Shown: one piece after another, positions 37,919 through 48,803 of the stretch
Numbering within the stretch: the stretch's first letter is position 1
How the letters are laid out: every line of letters begins with the position of its first letter
Origin: Linum tenue
Lineage: Eukaryota; Streptophyta; Magnoliopsida; Malpighiales; Linaceae
Length of the DNA stretch: 64,000 bases
Direction: 5' to 3'
Assembly: GCA_946122785.1 (NCBI GenBank)
Contig: CAMGYJ010000011.1
Location: 54,672,449 to 54,736,448, forward strand
Made by a program: the position numbers and the translations under genes
The notes under the pieces: model-generated
Database searches by the model: none
Told to the model about the DNA's origin: nothing
Seen by the model: the letters and a program-made list of their open reading frames with translations, nothing else

Positions 37919-39664
37919 ATGTTTACCAGGATATTTGGCAAGCCTAAGCAGGAAGGCAATGCCCTGACCACCTTGGATAAACTGAACGAGGTAAAGATTC
38001 ATGCTTTCTTTCTTATCTTTCTCTTTCAGCTACTTTTGTTGCAGAGTTTTTCGGTGCCTTGAAGAGCTACTTCTTTATTGCTTTGAATGCTGTCGTGCTA
38101 CTATTCTTTGGGTTATTGCGAGACTCTGGCTAATTGAGTTTGCGGTTGTTGGCATAAGCGATAGGATTTTTTGAAGCATGATACATTCTATTGGGAGGAG
38201 TGGGCTTCTCATTGTTGTTGGCTTAGATTATGTAGCTTAACGATGTGATGACTGACGAGAGCTCCATGACATGATGTATGCTTGATTCTGATTGCCTTCT
38301 GTTTGCGTTATGCATCATTAGTCTCAAAACTTGTTTCCTTTGTGTTTTACAATCTCTACTCTGTGATTGGAAAATTATGCGTTATGCTTTATTAGTCTCA
38401 ACTTGTTTCCTTTGTGTTTTACAATCTCTACTCTTTGATCGGAAAATTGGATTGTTTTGTTTGTTGATGGTTTTTATGGGGGTTCTGACTGTTTGGTCTT
38501 ATTTTTACTTGTGTAGACACTTGAAATGCTCGAAAAAAAGGAGAAAGTTCTTGTCAAAAAAGCTGCTCAAGAAGTTGAGAAGGCTAGAGAATATGCACGG
38601 GGAGGAAACAAACGAGGTGTGGTAGCATCATGCGCTTGTAGTGCTTTTGGATGCTGGTGATGGATTGGTGATGCAATTGCATTTGTCTTGTTAACTATGC
38701 ATGTTATGCAATTTACCAGCATTCAGTTGCCCATTGCGAATTTCTTAGGGTGTTCACACCAGTTGAGTTTGGATATGAAAGGAAGAGTCTTTTTGTCGTG
38801 GATGCACTCACTATATTGACATGTATTGTTACCTGGATAGATACTTATTCTTTGTGTAGACTTGAGGGATGTGTATGCTTGCTGATGAGTACTGTTTTCT
38901 GCAGCTGCTCTTCAATCCTTGAAAAGGAAGAGACTGTATGAACAACAAGTAGAACAACTTGGAAATTACCAATTGAGGATTCACGATCAGGTGACCTATT
39001 TTTCCAGTATATGTCACTTTTTCTGTATGGACAAGCTCTAATTGTTGTTCTGGTAAATTTTATGTTACAGATGATAATGTTAGAGGGTGCAAAAGCCACT
39101 ACTGAAACTGTTGATGCATTGAGAACTGGAGCAGCTGCAATGAAGGCAATGCAAAAAGCAACGTATGCAGAAATTATTTACCATTACTTTATGTATTTGC
39201 GGAGAGATTGTTTCCTTATAAGTTCAAGAACATCTGTGATCTGTTTAATGGTCATCTTGATTACAGGAATATTGATGATGTCGACAAGACCATGGATGAA
39301 ATCAATGAACAAACCGAGAACATGAAACAGATCCAAGAAGCATTGTCAACTCCAATTGGTTCTGCAGCAGATTTCGATGAAGTAAGATCACATGGATGGA
39401 TATTTTTGGGGATTCTTGCTTACCATCACTGTTTTCCGAATGACAATCAAAACACTGGTCATTGTGCAGGATGAATTGGAGGCAGAACTTGAAGAATTAG
39501 AAGGTGCTGAGTTGGAAGAGCAACTTCTACAACCGGCAACCACAGCTCCTGCTGCTCCAGTCCACGTGCCTGCAGGCAAACAGCCTGCTCGCCCCGTTCA
39601 GCAAAGGAAGAATACTGAGGAGGAAGACGAACTTGCTGCCTTGCAGGCTGAAATGGCGCTCTAA
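37919..39664 (+). CDS. VPS32: ESCRT-III subunit VPS32/SNF7
   Basis: Predicted 219-aa SNF7/CHMP4 protein, the main filament former of ESCRT-III in multivesicular-body sorting and membrane scission. Six exons: 37919-37990, 38517-38616, 38905-38990, 39071-39162, 39267-39381 and 39470-39664; phases close. The N-terminus MFTRIFGKPKQEGNALTTLD and the basic helical core (LEKKEKVLVKKAAQEVEKAR) are followed by ATNIDDVDKTMDEINEQTEN and an acidic C-terminal tail rich in Glu, the autoinhibitory half. The end AALQAEMAL fits plant VPS32. The closest Arabidopsis genes are SNF7.1 and SNF7.2 by memory. Confidence 0.95.
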
Positions 39665-41122
39665 AGAAGGTTCAAGTCCTACACTCTCTCCCTTTTGGTT
39701 ACTTTGGTTTGGATTTCCTCATCAGCCGGATTGCATTTACAGGTGTTTGGTTCAGTGTTATTTACAATAGCATCATGCAATTGAACAAATATATTGTCTT
39801 TCTTCACCACTTTTGATGATGCATTTAGCATATTTTGAATTCTACCTGCACTCTCAAATGCATCAGAATGATGTAGCCTCATATTGTATACTTGGGGTTA
39901 GAAAGTATAAGAGAATGCACTCTACTCTACTGCACTGCAGCAGATAATATTCCTGCAAATACACCTCACATAGCAAGTTCAGAATAAGTAGTGTGCAATT
40001 GAGACAAATAACATCGATCTACAGATACACGGAACCAAACACACTCTTGCCTACAAGTTTAAGCTAATCAGCTGATGGGTAGGGATGCTTTTGTATGTAG
40101 CTGATGTGATTTTGGTTGTGTTTCTTGTGTGCAGGGAGTCAGCTGCCTGTGAAACACGGTAGAGAAGTATCTTTGGGGAAGATTGGTCATTTTGTATCAT
40201 GGATTCTCCTTCAAACTCTCCTTTCACGCATCTTTGTGGTGTGGCACTGAACGGTGGACCCTTTGTATATAAGGATCTTGGAAACTTACCAACAAAGTTC
40301 TTGATAATTTGTAATGCTCTCTCTTTCTCTTTTTATGAGCTTTTGGTCATGCGTCCCCATATTTTTCTACTTCTCTTCTCGGTTCTTTCCTGTGATCATA
40401 GGATGTGTGTCATCGATAACATTATTACCAACTTGGTAGCCTTGCACTGTCATTTAGGACAATACTTGAAAAGTGAATAATGAATATATATCAATTTCTG
40501 TTTTATAGTTTTATTTGTGGCCTATTCGACACGAAATTTTTGCTAATTTCTGAAGAGGTTGTGTGGCTTGAAAGTGAGATGTGTGCTTTGATTCATTGGA
40601 CATAAATGGTTAAAATGATGATGCGTGATGGACGGGATTTCTCCCGGGATTATAGTTTTGTAAGGAATTCTCAAACTAGATATGTTTTGGGGCAAATTGC
40701 TTTATGTTAAAGCGGTTAATGACAGATCTCCCAACGATATGCAACAAGACGATTGCAACCTCAGTGATCAATGATTAATCGATTGCGACTTCACTTATTC
40801 ATTTTACTAATTTATTGTCACTTTTCACTTATGTAATGTCAGTATATTTGTAACTGTTGACATGTGGATTGAAATTATAAGTACAAATTATTATTCATGA
40901 TTAATTGTGGATACTCAAACTCAATAGGATATGAGTACGGTTTTGATATTCTATCCAATTCTTGTGTGAATATAGATAAAACTCAAACTACTTTGAGTAG
41001 GGTAATAGATGCGAACTATCCAACTACGACGTATTGCCCGAAGGCTAGTTCGGGCAACAACAGAGCTCTAGAGTAAGAAGAGTGAAGGTATACGTAGACA
41101 TAGGTGGTATAACTCCAGAGCT
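39665..41122. other. VPS32 3' region and intergenic DNA
   Basis: Contains the VPS32 3' UTR and sequence resembling transcribed 3' end material to about 40490, then AT-rich DNA. A 93-codon frame at 40199-40480 has no recognisable domain and is not called. Confidence 0.45.
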
Positions 41123-41226
41123 CCAGATAATCTTGGGAGTTGGGAGTGCCTTCAGCCTTTAGGACACCTACTGCAATCGAGTTGGAGAACAGGAGGTGCA
41201 AGCTCCAAGTAGTCGAATTCGTCCTT
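41123..41226 (-). pseudogene. Relic of the last MND1 exon
   Basis: About 100 bp that matches the last exon of MND1 at 42326-42418. On the minus strand it reads [13 protein letters not shown] before the frame decays, while MND1 reads [14 protein letters not shown]. The nucleotide match continues through the stop region (GGGAGTGCCTTCAGCCTT...GGTGCAAGCTCCAAGTAGTC words). No other MND1 exon is present here. It sits just upstream of the first LEA gene, as MND1 itself sits upstream of the second. Confidence 0.8.
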
Positions 41227-41264
41227 CGCCATGGAAGCGACACGTGGACTACAAGCGTCCCCTT

Positions 41265-41300
41265 GGCAAATACACGTGTTGAGTTCACCTGACGTGGTAA
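41265..41300 (+). promoter_or_regulatory. ABRE module upstream of LEA gene 1
   Basis: Contains ACACGTGTTGAGTTCACCTG followed by ACGTGG. ACGTGT and ACGTGG cores are abscisic-acid response elements bound by bZIP factors. The same module occurs before LEA gene 2 at about 45413-45440. Confidence 0.65.
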
Positions 41301-41404
41301 GCGGTCATTATATACACAAGTACCGTAGCTACAAAAATGTCGAAGGAAAAACATACATACATATATATATATATATCAGCCTGCGATATCACTCATACGC
41401 CAAA

Positions 41405-41894
41405 ATGTCGTCTACCAAGGAGCATTACTACGAAGCTGGCAAAGCCGAAGGCCGCGCTGAGGTACATACTTTCCATCTTCCCTAACAACGTTCGTTCGCT
41501 GTTTCTACTTCCAATTCCGTTCTAATTAACGGCGTTTCGGTGAGCGCAGGAGAAGGCGGGGACGATGGCAGACACGGTGAAGGAAAAGGCGATTATGTCC
41601 GCCAAGGAGACGGTGGCAGCGAAAACGGAAGAGGTGAAGGAACGGGCTGGGGACGCGGCGGAGGCAGCGAAGGAGAAGACTTACGAAGGGAAAGAGAAGA
41701 CGAAAGGTGTGCTGGCTGAGACGGGGGACAAGGTGAAGCAGACAATTGGGATGGGTGAACACGACGACGATCAGGCAACCACCGCCGGTACCGGCGAGCA
41801 GAGGGAGACTCAGGAGGAGCGGCAGGAGGTGTCACTCGATCCAGAAGAACCAGTGAAGAACATGGAGGTTTTCAACATCATAACGTCAGTATGA
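41405..41894 (+). CDS. LEA (group 3/4-like) stress protein, copy 1
   Basis: Predicted 133-aa late-embryogenesis-abundant protein, expected to be disordered in water and to protect proteins and membranes during drying. Exons: 41405-41461 and 41550-41894. It begins MSSTKEHYYEAGKAEGRAEE and continues with Ala/Lys/Glu-rich 11-residue-like repeats (KEKAIMSAKETVAAKTEEVK, GDAAEAAKEKTYEGKEKTKG). It lacks an 11-residue block (roughly NMAASAADTVK) that copy 2 has before QT.GMG, and its C-terminus is unlike copy 2 (ends FNIITSV). The promoter carries ABRE motifs. It is a paralogue of 45586-46119 created with a partial copy of MND1. Confidence 0.82.
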
Positions 41895-42325
41895 CATTAG
41901 TTGCGGATGAGGGTCTCTCTCGTATTCTAGTTTTCCTTATTTTGTTAAGGTCACATATACACAAGATAATGTATGTATGTATGTACAGGTGCGCTAAGAC
42001 AAACCCTATTTATATAGTCAAAATCTATAATTAACTCGCCTTTCAAATCAATGATGAGTTACTAGCGGGGGAAAAAAAATCATTGATTGTCGGTTTTAAC
42101 GATTAACATACATTTCGAATCGAATCTACCTATTGATTTGAAAAGTTGGTTATAAATGTCTTTTAGTCAAAATTGACGTTTAAACTTCTGACCAATCTAG
42201 AATATTAACCCAATAATCAATTATAATATCAAATTATGTTTTATGGCTTTATATAATCTTATATGTGTTTTACTTAATGCCAACTCTACACCAGTTTGCA
42301 AAGATGAGCCTGTGAACCAGATAGT
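41895..42325. other. Intergenic, LEA copy 1 3' region to MND1 stop
   Basis: AT-rich 3' region of LEA copy 1 followed by the 3' side of MND1. No gene seen. Confidence 0.5.
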
Positions 42326-44830
42326 CTAGGGAGTGCCTTCAGCCTTGGGGACGCTAACAGAATTGAGAGGGAGAGCAGGTGCAAGCTCCAAGTAGTCAAA
42401 TTCATCCGTTACCCCCACCTGCAATTTAGAATTGAAAAGATGATTGATATCAGTTCAAAAGCAAGACAGCACTCTGTGTTTGAAGTTGGCACACTGGCTT
42501 CGAATTCGAATGGTTCCCTTTTACCTCCTTGAACAGGTTATCGAGTTGCTCTGTCGCTTGGGGGAAGTTCTTTGAACACCATTGCCTCAAGGTGAAGATA
42601 TTGTCTGCCATTTTCAAGCACGAAGAAACATTAAGAAGATCATGATCAGAGCAAACAAGATTCAGGTCTCTTTTACAAGGAGGTAAAAGTACCTGTCCAT
42701 CTGTTTGCAGCTGCATGGGCGACGTCGATAGCTTCCTCTGTGAAGTCAAAACAGGAGACATTATTACTGAGTTAGAGGGTTGTTCTGCAGTAGATCATTT
42801 AAACATTCAAACTAGAGCAGGCGCTGAACTCATTGCTTCGAAGGCAGCTGGATCATTATCTGCATATTTTGCCAACTCCTCCTGTTATACATCACACTTA
42901 GTTAGAGGGGTTCATTGTATGATCTTCATAGCTTGATGTGGGCTTGAGGAATTAGGTTTTACCTTCAGCTCGTTGTGCTTTGCTTGAAGACCTTTCAGCT
43001 CAGTCAAGGCTACCTCTCGTTCATCCTGGTTCAAGCTCAAACTCCAGATAGTAAGTGACCTCGTTTGAGCATTTTTAATAAGTGAATGCGAAATGGGACT
43101 TAAATATGCGTACTGATTCTTCACGCCCCTTCTTTAGGGCTGCAGACTGTTCAACAAGCTCCTTGTACCGCTTATTACTGCTTTCCAAATCAGATTTAAG
43201 TTTGTCGGATACATTCTTCAGCTGTTTTTACTCCAAGGTGTCAGTTCAGGGAAAAGAGAAGTTAAAAGATATGATGAATTTCAGGCTGGTAGAGGAATCA
43301 AAACATCAATGCTTCACCTGATTTCCCGCACTGCTAGGAAGGCTCCAAAAGTATACCTGGGATGAAGAAATTGTTCAGCCCTGATCTAGAGATAGAATTT
43401 CATTTGTTAAATAAAGCAGGGCAAGAGCAGTTACACACCGATGTTCCTATTTTGTCTTTTAAAACCAGGTCGTCGTCCACAAGACTCTGGATGACATCTT
43501 TCACGGACTGAGTGATTACACCTTTCTTAGGACCGAGCTTCTCGAGTTCCTTGAGCTGAAAGCACAAGCAGCGAATATCAGTTAGCAGTATATACTATAG
43601 AACCTTCAGAGTAGTGAGATATCAAGCAGATCGCCAGTACCGATTTGAACTAAGCATCATTTCAGAGAAGGAATTTAGGAAACTAAAAGTGTCGAAAAGA
43701 GAACTTGTGAGTGAAGAACAAAGGTTACACATTGAGTAATCACCTCCATACAAGCAGATGAACAAGTGAAAAAAGCGTCTCAGCAGCGAAAAGTTCACCT
43801 ATTCTAGCCATATATGAAGCTCTTGATGTAAAAGCTGGAGTTAATGAGATCATTTAGAAGGGGGGAAATTCTCGTACTGCATATATTTTGCTGATTGCTC
43901 TAGCATACTATTGCCATTACCACCAACTTATTTGGGAGGTAAGACGGAATTTTCCTAGAAAATCAGATCACGGAAAGTAGTTGAATCAACAAAGTCGAGG
44001 ACAACTTCTCCACTTTCATGTCATTAGGTTGACATGAAAGAAGCAGCCAAACCAAAACCAGCATGCATAACTAACTATTTCATTCCATCTGACGATTTCC
44101 ACCCCCACGAATTTGACATAAACCAATCTAGGTAAAGGTAGTGAAACGGCATTCGACATTGAGAGAGCAGTACGAAAATTTATAATGCAACAGAATCAAG
44201 GTGTGTAGTTGAATCTATAATGTAACAGGCAATTTCTCCGTATTCATGTAGCCAGATTGACTTGAATGGAGAAAACCCAATCGATCCTCTGATAAATATA
44301 CACATCCTCTAGCATACATAACCAACACCATTTCATTCCATCCGAAGAGGTCAGGAAAATTTTACTCACAAGAAAGAAGTCCTGCGACTCGTAAAATATC
44401 TGAAGCATCTTCTCACGCTTCTCCTCCAAAGAGAGTCCCCGTTTCTTAGACTGCATCCACCACAGTTGAAACAAAGGGGAAATTAGTCCTTACAACCTAA
44501 TCGTCAATTTATCGAACAGGTAGAGGGTGCCACCGCAGTTTAAGCTTGGATGTAGCAGGGGGAGCCACTACTATCCACGACCACTCATTTCAAGTAAAAT
44601 CGAACTGCAGTTGGGCATTTCATCGAGCACCTTCAGTCCATACCGAGATAACGAGACAACAATCGACTCCAGAAATTATAAGATACATCGTTCGGCAAGC
44701 AGTTCGTGGAAGCACAGGAAATTGAATATGCAATTATTCCGATTCATAAGTCCTTCCGATGGCGCAAATTGATCTGTAATACAGAGTAAGCGGGATAAAA
44801 GAAGGGAGTCGGTGACTGCGTTGTTACCAT
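42326..44830 (-). CDS. MND1: Meiotic nuclear division protein 1 (MND1)
   Basis: Predicted 226-aa coiled-coil protein that, with HOP2, helps DMC1/RAD51 strand invasion in meiosis. Ten exons on the minus strand: 44830-44828 (ATG only), 44450-44370, 43555-43439, 43356-43318, 43221-43114, 43025-42963, 42881-42830, 42737-42693, 42604-42525 and 42418-42326; all phases close. The N-terminal winged-helix part reads [20 protein letters not shown] and [20 protein letters not shown], then [13 protein letters not shown]. The middle is a Lys/Glu coiled coil. The C-terminal part includes [20 protein letters not shown] and [10 protein letters not shown]. The length is close to Arabidopsis MND1 (about 230 aa). 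The start is chosen because ATG|GTAACA joins in frame to SKKRG, the family N-terminus. Confidence 0.92.
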
Positions 44831-45585
44831 GGAGATTGGAGAACAGAGCTAGCTGGCGACTGGTGAGTGCTGTAGTCCTTGGTTTGCTACAATTGTAACC
44901 AAAACAAAGCGGAAAATCGTGATTATGGAGCCGTCTCAGTCTCTGTTGTCTCTGTGAAATTGAAATGGAAGAAAGATAGAATAGGGGGGGGAAGAAGTGC
45001 AGGAGAAGCCTCCTCTCCTTCCCTTCGGACTGATTTTGAAAATAAATCTGCACGGATTTTGGCGGGAAAACCTCCCCACACTCTCCACTCTCCACGCCGA
45101 GATGTGGAAAAATGTGTCAGCTCAACTAAACCACTGATCCTACCCTCTTTGTGTTTGGGCTTCGGATTGGGCCGGGCCTGGTCCATTTCCCTCTATCATC
45201 TTAATTTCTCACAAGTCTTTGGTAACATAACGAGCAGGCAGCTGTCGACATAGAAGACGCCCGGTTAATGACACGCGTCCAAAAAGGACACTCACCACAA
45301 CACGTGTCATCACCCCAATGGCACATCACTCCCTATAATGATTATATATATAATTGCAGAGTTATCCAACTGCCGAAAACGACACGTGTAATATAAGAGT
45401 CCCCGTGGCGGGGACACGTGTTGAGTTCACGTGACCTGCTTGACGGTTATATAACCTTTCTCCACCCCGCCATCCAAAACTCACAAGCCCAAAACAACTA
45501 CTACTACTACAAAGCAACTTGGAAGAGATCGAGAAGAGGAAAAGCATATCAGTCGAGGATTTCGTACACACACACATACTGAAAA
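44831..45585. promoter_or_regulatory. MND1 / LEA copy 2 divergent promoter with ABREs
   Basis: 755 bp between divergent start codons. The LEA side holds several ABRE cores: CACGTGTC near 45300, GACACGTGT near 45388 and ACACGTGTTGAGTTCACGTG at about 45413-45432. ATATAACC near 45450 may be the TATA region. The ABRE block is shared with LEA copy 1. Confidence 0.65.
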
Positions 45586-46119
45586 ATGTCGTCTAACCAG
45601 GAGCATTACTACAACGCTGGCAAAGCCGAGGGCCGCGCAGAGGTATATAATCTGGCTGCAACGTTGTTTGTTCTCTCTTTTATATACTCGTTTTATTTAC
45701 TACGTACTTTCGGACTCCGATCTCTGACGGGGGTAAATTTGGTGAGTTTTTTTTTTTTTCAGGAGAAGACGGGGAGGATGGCGGACACGGTGAAGGAGAA
45801 GGCTCGGTCGGCCAAGGAGACGGCCGGAGCGAAGACGCAGGAGGCGAAGGACAGGGCCGGGGAGGCGGCGGAGGCGACGAAGGAGAAGACGTACGAAGGG
45901 AAGGAGAAGACGAAAGGGATGCTGGCGGAGACGGGGGACAAGGTGAAGAACATGGCAGCCAGCGCTGCCGACACGGTGAAGCAGACGCTCGGGATGGGCG
46001 ACACCGGCGAGCATCGGGTGACTCATGAGCGGGAGGAGCATGGTCTTGGTGGTGGTATCGGCGGCACCGGCGGGCAGCAGCGCACTACCACCACCATGCG
46101 TAAGGAGACTAATTACTAG
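45586..46119 (+). CDS. LEA (group 3/4-like) stress protein, copy 2
   Basis: Predicted 137-aa late-embryogenesis-abundant protein. Exons: 45586-45642 and 45763-46119, with the intron at the same place as copy 1. It starts MSSNQEHYYNAGKAEGRAEE and has regular 11-residue-type repeats (KEKARSAKETAGAKTQEAKD, RAGEAAEATKEKTYEGKEKT, GDKVKNMAASAADTVKQTLG). The Gly-rich tail ends TMRKETNY. It looks like the less altered member of the pair. The strong ABRE cluster upstream implies induction by abscisic acid, drought or seed maturation. Family placement (PF02987-type) is from repeat composition, not a search. Confidence 0.85.
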   Translation: MSSNQEHYYNAGKAEGRAEVYNLAATLFVLSFIYSFYLLRTFGLRSLTGVNLVSFFFFQEKTGRMADTVKEKARSAKETAGAKTQEAKDRAGEAAEATKEKTYEGKEKTKGMLAETGDKVKNMAASAADTVKQTLGMGDTGEHRVTHEREEHGLGGGIGGTGGQQRTTTTMRKETNY

Positions 46120-46479
46120 AGATGGTTTGAAGTGAGGAAGTGTACCGGCGCGTCGTAGTAGTGGCCGGGCCGGTTGTAATAAATAAGCGCGCCAGCTTTC
46201 ATTTAGGGAGTGGGCGTGTGTTTGCTTTGTTTGGAGTTTTCTTTTTCGAGTCTGGGCGCGTGCATGAGATGTTGTTCCGGTGGGGAGTTTTTTTTGGATT
46301 CCTCGTTTGAAGAAACGGCACCGTGCCGTGCGTTACTAGTACTTTGCCGCCGTAGCTGCTTTTTTTGAAAGGGGCAAGGAATGGTATTTGTGAAATAAAA
46401 AAGAGGGCCTTTTTGGTATTTTGTCATTTGGGATGGGGTCTGATTAGTGATTATACGTTTAACGTTTGGGTCTACTGAG

Positions 46480-47068
46480 ATATGGGCCTAACTACCTCGT
46501 AGCCCAGGACTAAGACCAGTACACGTTGGGCTGCTTATCTGCTCCATGAAGCGTTTAAGGCAGGTTGTTGACCCAGCAACTATAGTGCGGTTGTGGTATG
46601 TTGGGCCTCCATCGCAAGTCCAGCGCGTTTTCCGACACAAATCTAATATTCCAAAATATAAAGTGGGCATTGTTGACTGTCGTCGGCATGCGCTGAGAGA
46701 TCTTACAATCTGTGGAGATGCTAAACTGATCATAGACAAGTGTTTGGCGAGGGATTCGGCCGACAGCAAGATTGGTACTATCCTGCAGGAAATTCTTGGG
46801 ATGCTAGATGATGTGGGTTTTTATACGATTCAATTCATTGGTCGTATTGGGATGCTAGATGATGTGGGTTCTAATACGATTCAATTCATTGGCCGTATTC
46901 GCAACAGCGCGGCTTATAGTGGCCCGCCATGCTCTTTCTTTGTCGCCTCCATTGTTTCGGAGGTTTGACTTCTGTTCTTGGTTATATTCCAGAGTTGCTT
47001 AAACTCTGTTGATCTTCATGTATCTGAACGATTTCCTCTTTTTGAGAGTGATCTAATGGAAAAAAAAA
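46480..47068 (+). mobile_element. LINE RNase H scrap with internal duplication
   Basis: A frame from 46546 contains the end of a LINE RNase H domain (CGDAKLIIDKCLARDSADSK...FIGRI), clearly similar to the LINE at 4264-7150 (EGDAKVLIDKINHEDARDNQ). A 51-bp unit is repeated in frame at 46798-46848 and 46849-46899. The sequence ends near an A run at about 47060-47068. The catalytic domains upstream are missing, so it is a dead fragment. Confidence 0.75.
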
Positions 47069-48288
47069 TGTTTGGTACTGATATCGAGAATTGGATACCG
47101 AAACCATAACAATTTTTTAATATTTGGTATTACCAAACATACTTATTATTTTATAGGATTGAGATTGATTCAGGTGTTATTTGATATTAGGAAATAGTAT
47201 TTTATTCCTTCCAATTATGTATGTTCCCTCAATGTTACCAGACCCTCAACTGCTTAAATGGACACTTAATAATACATAGCTTGTTTTTTCGACAACCCAT
47301 ATCATGTTCATTCGTTCTTATATTATGGTTATGGGCTGCTGAATCGTCCTCTATTTTAGTTTGTTGCTTTAGTTTGTCGTGTTTCTTAGACACCATTTTT
47401 CCTAGTTTACTGTACTTTCGCTTTTTCCCCTATTTATATTCCACGAGTGTTGATATTATTATTTTTTTTTTTATATAGTTTGAGAATGATTTTTGAAGCT
47501 GCTGCAACCTGCAAGATGAGAAGTTCTGTATTTAATTGATAATTTTTCAGAAAATTAATTTGATATTTGGTATATAATGATATTACATCGTATTTACTTT
47601 GAGATTGAATTCAAAGCATTATTTTGTACTTAAGATATTGATATTCGATAGTGAAATATCGATACAATACTAATTTCCCCTATAGGCCAAAAGAAAAGGA
47701 CACCCAACCCACTCAGCTCAATCCCACTACTAATTTCCCTACAAAACCTTTTTACTTTTTTGAGGTTTGAGCCCCTAGGCCTAGTTAGTAATTAATAACT
47801 TAAGTGGAGCTGTAATTAGGTGAAGTTAAGCTGAGTTTGCCGCCTAATCACACGACACAAACCCCCATTTTTCTTTGGTAATCGCCGCCCCCCCGCCGTA
47901 AGTCGTACTCGTATCTAGTGAGTTTGACTTGACCCCTCTATTATATATTGCCTGTTACCATTTCATGGAAAACTTTGGTTTCAAGACTGTTCTTCTTTTT
48001 TTGTTTGCTTGAGGCATGTATGATTACGTGTTCTTCAATATGTTAATAGTTTAATTAATGTGATTCATCATGAAAGCCAGGTGAGGTGAAGGTGATAATC
48101 TAATCTCACAGAAGGTCGCACGTAATCTTGGGATTAAGATTTTCCATTTTGACAAATTGTAATAATTTTGATTCAATCTTCTTGTTTTGGAGGCCCTAAA
48201 TAATGCTTAACTAACCATAGTTAATCTAGGTTTTCAGAGTTGGACCAACAGGTTGGACCAAAAATGTCGGTGGTTCATAACTTAATGA
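47069..48288. other. AT-rich intergenic DNA
   Basis: Low-complexity AT-rich sequence with repeated GATATT/TTTGGTAT words from 47070 to 47670, probably decayed repeat DNA. No gene seen. Confidence 0.45.
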
Positions 48289-48297
48289 TTTATCGTA

Positions 48298-48794
48298 GGG
48301 TTATAGGTATAATATGACTCTCTACTATGATGTTTTAACAAACATGCTTCTCTATTATTTTTTACATCAAATATGTCACTGTACTTTGAAAGAATTATCA
48401 AACATGCCCTTCTGTTAAAATTTCCATTGAAAAAATCGTCAATCATGGTTGAATTGAGATTTAGATGACCCGACATCGGCAAATGGGATGAAAAATGTCA
48501 GTTTTGTCTCCTATTTTATTTCCCTGGGTCTTTTCAAAGTGAAATTATTTGAATGATTTGATTATACAAAAGAACCAAAAAAATATAAAGTGAATTTAGT
48601 AGGGATATTTTAGTCATTTGTGTCGCCCAAACTGAAGTTTGGCATTGGTTAACGGTTTTTGGATGAAAATTTTAACAAAAGTGCATGTTTGATAATTTTT
48701 ACAAGGTACAGGGGCATGTTTGATGTAAAAAAAATAGTAGAATGACATGTTTGATAAAACGTCATAGTAGAGGGGCATATTATACCTATAACCC
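48298..48794. mobile_element. Foldback MITE with perfect 9-bp target duplication
   Basis: A 497-bp element. The left end GGGTTATAGGTATAATATGA is repeated in inverse at the right end. The arms stay similar for about 130 bp (AACAAACATGC, TTTTTTACATCAAA and AATTATCAAACATGC on both). Perfect duplications TTTATCGTA lie at 48289-48297 and 48795-48803, which supports a Mutator-like non-autonomous element. The gene-like frame 48282-48482 is an accident of the arm. Confidence 0.8.
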
Positions 48795-48803
48795 TTTATC
48801 GTA

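Noticed and set aside
40199..40480. 93-codon frame downstream of VPS32
   Set aside because: No motif, lies in probable 3' transcribed region, and no splice partners fit.
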